Shown: positions 53,321-60,476 of the stretch, piece after piece | Position numbering within the stretch: the stretch's first letter is position 1 | How the letters are laid out: the number at the start of each line of letters is the position of its first letter | DNA from: Anaerolineae bacterium | GTDB lineage: Bacteria > Chloroflexota > Anaerolineae > Aggregatilineales > J027 | DNA length: 64,000 bases | Direction of reading: 5' to 3' | Assembly: GCA_019913005.1 (NCBI GenBank) | Contig: JAIOHL010000124.1 | Span: 95,107-159,106 of the forward strand | Position numbers and translations under genes: made by a program | The notes under the pieces: generated by a model | What the model saw: only the letters and a program-made list of their open reading frames with translations | Told to the model about the DNA's origin: nothing | The model's database searches: none

Positions 53321-53762
53321 ATTGGCGATCAAAATCCAGAGTGCTGATATGTTCGTGCCGAGCGCCAACATCCAAATCGAAAGACGTGCAGCCCTTTGCG
53401 AAGTTTATTCCACCCAAAAATCCAAATGCCTAAAAAGGTGGATTCCAAAAAGAAAGCTATTAACGCTTCAATCGCCAACGGAGCACCAAAAATATCCCCC
53501 ATAATACGGTCATATTCCGACCAGTTCATGCCGAACTGAAACTCCATGACAATCCCGGTCACGACCCCCATCGCAAAATTGATGACAAGCAGTCTGCCCC
53601 AGAACTTTGTCATATTTTCGTACTCTTCTTTGCCTGTACGCGCATAAGCCGTGTGCATAATGGCGACCAGAGTTGTGAGTCCTAACGAAAGCGGTACAAA
53701 AAAAAGAAATGATAAATTGTGGTGACAGTGAATTGCAGCCTAGAGAGGTCTAATGTATCCAT
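53321..53762 (-). pseudogene. cydA: Decayed cydA (cytochrome bd oxidase subunit I), 5' part only
   Basis: Starts at 53762 behind a perfect AAGGAGGAG ribosome site with [19 protein letters not shown], the CydA N-terminus. A frameshift follows in the run of eight T (minus strand; A run at 53698-53705). The second frame continues [23 protein letters not shown]...[49 protein letters not shown], very typical of CydA. A second frameshift at GLHVF returns to [19 protein letters not shown], after which homology stops near 53321. Only about 145 of some 450 codons remain and cydB is absent. The ORFs at 53329-53658 and 53154-53417 in the track are pieces of this gene. Loss of the 3' part borders exactly on the kdpD end, suggesting a rearrangement. 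Confidence 0.88.
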
Positions 53763-53832
53763 CCAACTCCTCCTTACTGTAAGGTTCTGCCTATTCTTAC
53801 TTCATAGATTGGACAATCAAAGTAAAGAAAGT

Positions 53833-53868
53833 ATGATATATTATGATAAATATCACAAAATATATCAT
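53833..53868. promoter_or_regulatory. Nested AT-rich palindrome with FNR/CRP-like core upstream of cydA
   Basis: ATGATATATT (53833-53842) and AATATATCAT (53859-53868) are perfect 10-bp inverted arms. Between them TGAT-AAAT-ATCA (53844-53855) matches the core of the FNR box (TTGAT-N4-ATCAA). It lies 71 bp upstream of the decayed cydA, a gene often under oxygen control, so it may be a relic FNR-type operator. The rest of 53869-54062 is AT-rich and non-coding. Confidence 0.5.
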
Positions 53869-54062
53869 TTCATATCAAGTTTGATTGATTTCATGTCATT
53901 GCCGTATCGAGAAAACGGGTGGAAGAAAAGCGGAATCCTCGTTTTGCATTAACAAGCAAGATCGCAGATTATTACCCTAAATCAAACTTATATCATGGAG
54001 TAAACGAATCAATATCTGAATGGCAATGTAACGGGAGATAAACTGTTTTACACATCCTAAAT

Positions 54063-55412
54063 TCAGGCAGTAGGGAGGATAAAAACAAAGGTCACCCGAT
54101 TGTCGCTGCTTTCAACCACCATTGACCCGCCGTGCAAGACAACGATTTCGCGGCTGATGGCTAATCCCAAACCACTGCCAGCACTATCACGTTCAACAGC
54201 GGCATCGGCTCGCCAGAAAGGTTGAAATACCCGCACTGCATCGGTATCACTAAGCTGACTGCCCGTATTGCTCACACTGAAACGGACTCCACTAGGCACA
54301 GTTATCACTTGAAGGGCGATTTCACCCTCAGCAGGAGTATGGCGTAGGGCATTAGTGAGCAAATTGGATAATACTTGGCGTATGCGGGTGAAATCGGCCT
54401 TTACAGATGGGAGATTGGGAGCAATTTCATGGGTAAGATGGATATTGCCATCAAGGGCAAGCGGTTCAAAGGATTCCATCATTTGGCTGATAAATACGGT
54501 GGGGTCAAGTTGTGTAAACTCAAGCGGCAGGCGTTTGGCTTCGGCAAGGGTCAATACGCGCAAATCTTCGACCAACTGGGCAAGATGGATGACTTGATCG
54601 TGGGCCACCGCAATATGGGGAGTATCGAGAGGATATACTCCATCTAACATCGCCTCCAAATAACCACGCAGCACTGTGACAGGGGTACGCAGTTCATGAG
54701 CCACATCCGCTGCCATGCGCTGACGGAGTGTTTCGGCCTCAGCGAGCGCCTGTGACATCGTATTAAACTCGGCTGCCAATGTTTCCACTTCAACTGTGCC
54801 GCGTGTTTGTACTTGGCGTCCTAACTGCCCGACAGAAAGATCACGGGCAGCATAGGTCAATTCACGCAGGGGGCGGGCCAATGTCCATGCAAACACACTG
54901 CCAACTACTAGGGCCAAAAGAGTTGCTCCGACCCCTGCAACCGTGAGCCAGCGATTCGATTCCTCCAAAAAAGCAACCTCGGCTGACCCCAGCGCCTGCG
55001 CACCGGGGGTTTGACGGAATAACCAGCCGACTTGAGTATCTTCTTGCATCAGAGGAAATGCCTTCTCAAGCGTGTCATCTGAGAGGTGCTTCCCCACTTG
55101 GGTCGGATCAGTTGAAGCCATAACGATGCCATTCTGGTCGGCGATGGAAAAAGTCGCCCCACGTCCTGAGCCACCACCATTGCCAGAGCCACGCCCGCTC
55201 AGAACGGTTTCTACTCCCTCCCATGAATCGTTGGTCACATAGTAGTTTTCAAGGCGGGTGATTTGTTCAGGGTCGGGTTCATTCGCGCGGGTATTGACAT
55301 ACTGACGGAAACTGGCATCAACCGTGCGTTGTACGGACAGCACCATCGCCCCAATCCCAACCCATGCCGAGAGAAGAAATGCCAATGAGAGGCGCACTGA
55401 GAGCCGTTTCAT
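54063..55412 (-). CDS. Sensor histidine kinase linked to the bc complex
   Basis: 449 aa. Helix 1 at about 7-27, an extracytoplasmic domain of about 125 residues containing a Gly-rich stretch (GRGSGNGGGSGRGATFSIADQNG), helix 2 at about 157-178, HAMP, HisKA DVAHELRTPVTVLRGYLEAM near 240, and HATPase with NLLTNALRHTPAEGE and GSGLGLAISREIVVLHGG. Its start overlaps the stop of the regulator gene (ATGA). Together they follow the cytochrome operon with only 38 nt between cytochrome c and the regulator, so they are probably co-transcribed with it. Confidence 0.92.
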   Translation of the reverse strand: MKRLSVRLSLAFLLSAWVGIGAMVLSVQRTVDASFRQYVNTRANEPDPEQITRLENYYVTNDSWEGVETVLSGRGSGNGGGSGRGATFSIADQNGIVMASTDPTQVGKHLSDDTLEKAFPLMQEDTQVGWLFRQTPGAQALGSAEVAFLEESNRWLTVAGVGATLLALVVGSVFAWTLARPLRELTYAARDLSVGQLGRQVQTRGTVEVETLAAEFNTMSQALAEAETLRQRMAADVAHELRTPVTVLRGYLEAMLDGVYPLDTPHIAVAHDQVIHLAQLVEDLRVLTLAEAKRLPLEFTQLDPTVFISQMMESFEPLALDGNIHLTHEIAPNLPSVKADFTRIRQVLSNLLTNALRHTPAEGEIALQVITVPSGVRFSVSNTGSQLSDTDAVRVFQPFWRADAAVERDSAGSGLGLAISREIVVLHGGSMVVESSDNRVTFVFILPTA

Positions 55413-56098
55413 TTTCCCTCCCGCATCCGATAGCCTACACCAAAGACGGTCTCAATGTACTGCGGTTCGCGCGGGTCGGTCTCGATCTTGGCCCGCAGAT
55501 TTTTGATATGTACGTCAATGGCCCGTTCAAACGCGGCAAAACTTTGTCCTTGTAAGCGATCTAGCAGTTCCACGCGAGAAAATACGCGCCCCGGTCTGGC
55601 AATCAGCGTCGCCAATAACTCAAATTCGGTAGGCGTTAATTCGATGCGTGTGCCAGCACGTGTGACGGTATGGGTTTCGCTGTTGACTTCCAATTCGCCC
55701 ACACGCCAAACCGGGGCAACATTACCCAGTTCACCATAGGTGCGTCGCAGCAAAGCCCGCACATGAGCGACCAATACACGCGGGCTAAATGGTTTGGTGA
55801 TATATTCATCCGCACCGATTTCCAAACCAGTCACATGGTCAATGTCGTCTACTCGCGCGGTCAAAAATAGCAGCGGAACTTGACTTTCCTTACGAATTAG
55901 ACGGGCGGCTTCCCATCCATCCATCTCCGGCATCATTACATCCAAGATAACAAGGGCCGGGTTTTCATGACGGAAGGCAAAAACCGCCTCCCGTCCATTT
56001 TTCACCGTGACGACCTGCAAACCCGCCTCCATTAGATAGGCTCTCACGGTATCCAATATCGTCTGTTCATCGTCGGCGACCAATATTTTATGTACCAT
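55409..56098 (-). CDS. OmpR-family response regulator linked to the bc complex
   Basis: 229 aa when started at 56098 (MVHKILVADDEQTILDTVRAYL); the longer ORF extends into the cytochrome c gene and is rejected, and AAGGACAG lies upstream of this ATG. The receiver phospho-acceptor is in LVILDVMMPEMDG (about 51), with K in YITKPFSPRVL. The winged helix ends FERAIDVHIKNLRAKIETDPREPQYIETVFGVGYRM. Partner of the kinase at 54063. It lies in an operon with respiratory chain genes, so it may respond to redox or to envelope stress caused by them. Confidence 0.93.
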   Translation of the reverse strand: MVHKILVADDEQTILDTVRAYLMEAGLQVVTVKNGREAVFAFRHENPALVILDVMMPEMDGWEAARLIRKESQVPLLFLTARVDDIDHVTGLEIGADEYITKPFSPRVLVAHVRALLRRTYGELGNVAPVWRVGELEVNSETHTVTRAGTRIELTPTEFELLATLIARPGRVFSRVELLDRLQGQSFAAFERAIDVHIKNLRAKIETDPREPQYIETVFGVGYRMREGK

Positions 56099-56136
56099 CC
56101 CACTGTCCTTTCTGGCACAGCCATTATTATACGCGG

Positions 56137-57198
56137 CTAGGGCTGTGCGGGTGCGACAATCGGCGCGGTTGGCGCTAGGCTGCGTAAATAGGCTGTAATC
56201 GCGGCAATATCGGCGTCGGTCAGATAGCCTCCCCATGCAGGCATGTTAGTTCCTGTTACTCCACCTGCGATGATTTGCTGAATGGCGGCATCTGGGGTCT
56301 GATTGAGGAAGGTCTGATTATTCAGAGCAGGGGCAATCGCCGAACCATAGCCATCTATCCCATGACACTGGGTACACAACAAATTGAATAACTGCTGTCC
56401 TTTAGCGGTGGCTTCGGGGCTGGTATCCAATGGCGCGGTTTCGATGACAGGCAAGTTCACCCCAATCGTATTGAGTTCACCCCACCCACTGATCAATGCA
56501 ACAACGGCCTGCTGTTGATTGACATCAAGGGCGCTAGTCCATGAAGCCATAAGTGTACCCGGTACACCCTCTTGGATAATCCGTGCAATGTCGGCATCGC
56601 TCAATCGCATCCGTAATTCATCGGTATTGAGGGCGGGGGCGAGAGTTGAACCCTCCCCATTTGCACCGTGACAGGCTGCGCAGTTTTCTGCATAGATTGT
56701 TAACCCTTCGGCAAGTACATCCCCATTGGGTAACACCTGCACCATTGCCAACGTTTCGGCAGGAATCTCAGCGACCACAATTTTCGGCGGCGTCAAATCA
56801 AGTTCCGCCACTCGTGTCGCAACCGTATCCCATGTATCCGCTCGCAACATGGCGACTAGACTTTCAATTTGCATGGCGGTGAGAGTACCCCCCTCTTCAA
56901 CCCCAAAGGCTGCCATTGCGGTGTTATAGCGTCCACGTTCGACGGTATTGAAGATGGTTCGCTCGTCCATGCCAACTACCGCAGTGAGTGGAGGATAGGC
57001 CGCGATGCCTTCACCGCTTGCCCCATGACAGGCTACGCAGTTCACAGCATAGAGGTCTGTGCCTTCCGTGACCATGGCCGCCTGCAATTCTGCTGCTGCA
57101 TCCGCCTGACGATCTGATTCGCGGGCCAGTGCGATGCTAAATGCCGCCGAAATCATCAACGTCCCAATTAAGGCAATCCACATCGTTTGCCGAGTCAT
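56137..57198 (-). CDS. Tri-haem cytochrome c of the bc-type complex
   Basis: 353 aa with an N-terminal helix (MWIALIGTLMISAAFSIALA) acting as anchor or signal, then three class I cytochrome c domains, each with a CxxCH site: CVACHGASGEG near 54, CAACHGANGEG near 173 and CTQCHGIDGYG near 279. Candidate distal Met ligands exist in MAAFGV, LMASWTS and NMPAWGG. It would be the electron acceptor from the Rieske protein, replacing the mono-haem cytochrome c1 or f of standard complexes. It starts within the last codons of the Rieske gene (4-nt overlap). Confidence 0.92.
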   Translation of the reverse strand: MTRQTMWIALIGTLMISAAFSIALARESDRQADAAAELQAAMVTEGTDLYAVNCVACHGASGEGIAAYPPLTAVVGMDERTIFNTVERGRYNTAMAAFGVEEGGTLTAMQIESLVAMLRADTWDTVATRVAELDLTPPKIVVAEIPAETLAMVQVLPNGDVLAEGLTIYAENCAACHGANGEGSTLAPALNTDELRMRLSDADIARIIQEGVPGTLMASWTSALDVNQQQAVVALISGWGELNTIGVNLPVIETAPLDTSPEATAKGQQLFNLLCTQCHGIDGYGSAIAPALNNQTFLNQTPDAAIQQIIAGGVTGTNMPAWGGYLTDADIAAITAYLRSLAPTAPIVAPAQP

Positions 57199-57701
57199 GC
57201 CACACCTCCTGCGTAAACCAGATCGTCCGCACTCGTTTTGTCTCGGCTAATCGCTTTCCCGGTATCCACCTTCACCATACCGTCCTCAATCGTGACCACA
57301 AACCGATCCAATGGGCGCGGCGCAGGGGGATTTATCACCGTGCCATCCCTCTCGAAGGCAGATGCATGGCAGGGGCAGACAAAACGCCCCTCCGCTGGGT
57401 TCCAAGGCACCGCACAGCCAAGATGGGTACATTTGCGATAGAGTGCCAAAAATCCACCGTCCGACATCCGCACCAGATAAAACCGTCCCTGTGTAAATGG
57501 CGTGACACTCCCGACAGGGAATGAATCCACCAACCCGGCCTCAAAACCCCCCCCGAACTCGCCCTCTACGATACGCGGGGCAAAGAAACTCAAACCAACA
57601 CCCGCCGCCTCGACCAGTGCCAACGCTCCGGCTGCCCCCCACGCAATTTTAAGGAAATCACGGCGTGACACCGTATTTTCAACATGTACCCTATCCGTCA
57701 T
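57195..57701 (-). CDS. Rieske iron-sulphur protein
   Basis: 168 aa started at 57701 (MTDRVHVENTVSRRDFLKIAW), where GGAGGTG lies 5 nt upstream and the start overlaps the cytochrome b stop as TGATG. SRRDFLK followed by a hydrophobic helix is a Tat-type signal anchor. The 2Fe-2S site has CTHLGC near 94 and CPCHASAF near 112, the canonical two Cys and two His with Ala instead of Gly after the second His. It works with cytochrome b in quinol oxidation. Confidence 0.93.
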   Translation of the reverse strand: MTDRVHVENTVSRRDFLKIAWGAAGALALVEAAGVGLSFFAPRIVEGEFGGGFEAGLVDSFPVGSVTPFTQGRFYLVRMSDGGFLALYRKCTHLGCAVPWNPAEGRFVCPCHASAFERDGTVINPPAPRPLDRFVVTIEDGMVKVDTGKAISRDKTSADDLVYAGGVA

Positions 57702-59101
57702 CACTGCACCTCCCATGGGGCCATCAATGTCATACCTTCACCTCGAAACGCGACACCGATGACGGTCAACACAATAAAAGACATCACCAGAAGGACAAAA
57801 ACACTCTGCCGGGTTTCGCACGCTGATGCCTTGAAAAATCGCTTCATGCCATCATAATAGGTGATGAGCATCAGCAGGAGCGCTGCCAGCGGAATCCAGC
57901 CGTTGCTGATAGCAGTGGGCAGATTCGGAAATGTCCCCGGTAAATCTAGGTAATATTCATCCAGCAGCACCAACAGCGGCACACCAACTATGCCTGTTAT
58001 TGCTCCAACATAGGCCATCCATCGCCCTTTTTGAGAGCGAAACCAGACCCCCTCGGCGCTCAAGTCAAAGCGTTGATAGGGCAAGAATGCCAGCATCCCC
58101 AACCCAAGTAGTGGAATAACTATCGCGCCGAATACTGGATGAAAATGCAGTAAGAGTTCTTGCAGGCCCATAAAATACCATGCGGCTTTGGCAGGATTAG
58201 GGCTGTGATCTGGGTTTGCGGCGGTCTCAAGTGGTGCATCCACCCAGACCGACCACAACAGAATTGCGCCTGTCATCACCAGCGCAAAAGCCAATTCACG
58301 CGAAACCAGATGAGGCAGCGTGGTGACTTTTTCGATCTGATGCCCTGTCGCGCCATCTATTGAACCATCCAGTCTATGGGGGATACTCAGACCATCTTTC
58401 CGCACCCGCCAAATATGAAACGAGATAACACCCATGAGTGTAAGAGGGATGATCGCCACATGCAGTCCATAAAAATTGGTGAGCGTCGCGGCGCTGACTT
58501 CTGGCCCACCGAGCAAGAAATTACGTAATCCTTCGCCAATTAGGGGTACGAAACTCAATAGACTTGAGCCGACGGTCACAGCCCAATACGCCAATTGATC
58601 CCACGGTAGCAGATAACCGGTAAAGTTCGCGGCGATAACCAGCAATAGTAGCGAGAGACCCAATATCCAGTTGAATTCACGCGGGGTACGAAAACCGCCT
58701 GTAAAAAACACCCGCAGCATGTGGAGAAAGGCAACAATAACGAGCAGGTTGCCGCTCCAATGATGGACATTGCGAATAAACTGGCCGAAACGAATTTCGG
58801 TTTGTAAACTGAGCATGTCTTGATAGGCAGTGTCAGGGGAGGGGGTATAGACAAACATCAGCATCACCCCCGTTAGGGATAACAGCATAACGAGTAACAA
58901 AGCCAGTCCGCCCAAGCCCCATGTATAGGTAAATTTGAGGCTCGCTTTAGCAACTTTGCTTGGATGCAGGTGTAGCACAAGGTTATTCATTACGACGCGC
59001 ATTCGTCCACGATCATCGCGGGGAGGGAGTTCATCCCGCTGGATGGACTCCCAAACACGCTGCTTCAGGTCTTCAGGTCGGGGATCAAGTGGATCGGTCA
59101 T
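57701..59101 (-). CDS. Cytochrome b of a bc1/b6f-type complex
   Basis: 466 aa started at 59101, where GGAG lies 9-10 nt upstream; the track start is a TTG five codons earlier. Eight membrane helices. The haem ligands are in VHHWSGNLLVIVAFLHMLRV and GLHVAIIPLTLMGVISFHIWRV, two His pairs 13-14 residues apart. PWDQLAYWAVTVGSS and the C-terminal half with AAWYFMGLQELLLHFHPVFGA complete the quinol site; the normal PEWYF appears as AAWYF. The N- and C-terminal parts (b6 and subunit IV) are fused in one chain. Core of a quinol:cytochrome c oxidoreductase with the two downstream genes. Confidence 0.93.
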   Translation of the reverse strand: MTDPLDPRPEDLKQRVWESIQRDELPPRDDRGRMRVVMNNLVLHLHPSKVAKASLKFTYTWGLGGLALLLVMLLSLTGVMLMFVYTPSPDTAYQDMLSLQTEIRFGQFIRNVHHWSGNLLVIVAFLHMLRVFFTGGFRTPREFNWILGLSLLLLVIAANFTGYLLPWDQLAYWAVTVGSSLLSFVPLIGEGLRNFLLGGPEVSAATLTNFYGLHVAIIPLTLMGVISFHIWRVRKDGLSIPHRLDGSIDGATGHQIEKVTTLPHLVSRELAFALVMTGAILLWSVWVDAPLETAANPDHSPNPAKAAWYFMGLQELLLHFHPVFGAIVIPLLGLGMLAFLPYQRFDLSAEGVWFRSQKGRWMAYVGAITGIVGVPLLVLLDEYYLDLPGTFPNLPTAISNGWIPLAALLLMLITYYDGMKRFFKASACETRQSVFVLLVMSFIVLTVIGVAFRGEGMTLMAPWEVQ

Positions 59102-59140
59102 GAGGTTTCGCTCCAAAGTTTAGGGGGCTTCAGCATTCGG

Positions 59141-59995
59141 TTACTGATTTGCCTCGGTGGTTGGGATGGGGGTAGTGTGTTGTCCAGCCCCTTGTCCTTG
59201 CCCACGTCCCGGCCCTGCCCATAAGGGGCGTCCATTGGGGTCACGCAGTAGGATACGTTCACCTGTCGAGACTTTCGTTACCTGACCGGGATTGAATTGA
59301 TCCCCTTGCCAGAAACCGAGCATTGAAATAGCGTCTCCGACCTCAAAGACGATGCTCTGGATCTGCCAGAAATCGGCCCGTCCGAATGAAATAGTCAGAG
59401 CGTGAGCATCTGGTGTCTGTATAATCACGCCATTGTTGGTTAGCGCGGTCACACTACCTTCAACTGTCACCCATTGATCGGCAGGAATTTGCACCTGCCC
59501 CTGTCCACCAAATTCTCCTGTGCCACTACTTGTATTTCCACCCGACCACAGGGGTTGTCCGGCCTCATTACGCAACGAAAGAATTGCCCCATCGGAAGTG
59601 GTTACTGTGCGAGCGTGATAATCTGTGCCGTTGAAAAAGCCGTCTACCGTGACGATGCCGCCAGCATTCAGAGTGATGTCCTGTGCCTGCCAGTATTCAG
59701 GTGATCCTAATTCGACATACACTTCACTTCCGTCATCTAATGCTAATGCCATGCCAACGGTGGTCAATTCCAGAATCGTCCCACGGCCACTCCACACTTC
59801 CCCTACATTGCTCACGGATGCTTGGACTGGTTGAGGCGTACCGTTGATTTGGCCTGTAGCCGGCTCATTTGTTTCGGTTGGGGAAATTACTTTTGATGTT
59901 TCCAATGCGGTGCTTTTCTCCTCAGCCAACAGCGCGTATGCTCCTGCACCAACGATGGTCAAAACGAGTAGTCCGACAATGATTTTCTTCAACAT
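59141..59995 (-). CDS. Exported two-repeat beta protein (DUF5666-like) heading the bc operon
   Basis: 284 aa started at 59995, where GAGGAG lies 8 nt upstream. Signal anchor KKIIVGLLVLTIVGAGAYALL. Two related beta-rich repeats at about 65-160 and 180-270 have the same plan: G.IL/VTALTNNGV, a YWQ or FWQ element, a GD/GG turn, then ILSLRNEAGQPLWSG and ILLRDPNGRPLWAG. The pattern resembles DUF5666-type OB-fold proteins. The linker and C-terminal tail are Gly/Gln-rich. Leading position in the cytochrome operon suggests a structural or assembly role, but no function is known to me. Confidence 0.78.
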   Translation of the reverse strand: MLKKIIVGLLVLTIVGAGAYALLAEEKSTALETSKVISPTETNEPATGQINGTPQPVQASVSNVGEVWSGRGTILELTTVGMALALDDGSEVYVELGSPEYWQAQDITLNAGGIVTVDGFFNGTDYHARTVTTSDGAILSLRNEAGQPLWSGGNTSSGTGEFGGQGQVQIPADQWVTVEGSVTALTNNGVIIQTPDAHALTISFGRADFWQIQSIVFEVGDAISMLGFWQGDQFNPGQVTKVSTGERILLRDPNGRPLWAGPGRGQGQGAGQHTTPIPTTEANQ

Positions 59996-60229
59996 GAGAT
60001 TCACTCCTCAAATATTCGTTGTTCATGTTTGAAAGAATGCCGGAAACTTGTGTAGAGGTCATGAAGAAAGCGTTTTGAATATGTGTAGTTAAAAACGTTG
60101 ATTTAGGGTAGTCACTTGAACCGCCTAATTTTGTGACACGAAATTCGACGTATGTAGATTCGCTAAGTGGTAAGACAAAAGTGTTGGGAACTTATGAGGT
60201 TTCTACTCTGGAAACTATTCGCCCTGCTA

Positions 60230-60275
60230 GAAAACACAAAATCCACCGAACCTAGCTTGGATACGGTGGATTCTG
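60230..60275 (-). terminator. Intrinsic terminator behind tRNA-Asp
   Basis: On the minus strand AATCCACCG (60264-60272) pairs with CGGTGGATT (60239-60247) and is followed by TTGTGTTTTC. It lies about 17 nt behind the tRNA 3' end. The flanking gap 60005-60229 has no gene; no clear promoter for the cytochrome operon is seen in it. Confidence 0.7.
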
Positions 60276-60289
60276 CATTTTTACACAGA

Positions 60290-60362
60290 CGGAAGCGACG
60301 GGATTCGAACCCGCGGTCTCTGCCTTGACAGGGCAGCATGTTAACCGCTACACCACGCCTCC
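60290..60362 (-). tRNA. tRNA-Asp (anticodon GTC)
   Basis: 73 nt on the minus strand. The acceptor stem GGAGGCG/CGCTTCC is paired with one G-T, the D stem GTGT/ACAT, and the anticodon stem CTGCC/GGCAG with loop CTGTCAA giving GTC. The T arm is GCGGG-TTCGAAT-CCCGT. Discriminator G fits Asp. The CCA end is not encoded. The ORF at 60163-60411 in the track is only its shadow. Confidence 0.95.
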
Positions 60363-60476
60363 TGATTATTAAAGCGAGTATAAGTATAGCAAAAGCTAAC
60401 CCCAATGTCAATATAGTTTTTCGGGTAGAGATGGGTCTATGGAAAAAACAGCCACAATCCCACCAGTCCGCTTAGT

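Noticed and set aside
53329-53658. 109-aa ORF with oxidase-like sequence as a stand-alone gene
   Set aside because: It is the middle frame of the broken cydA; the N-terminus is in another frame starting at 53762 with a strong ribosome site, and the C-terminal part lies in yet another frame.
60163-60411. 82-aa minus-strand ORF
   Set aside because: It overlaps the whole tRNA-Asp and its terminator; the translation is only a shadow.
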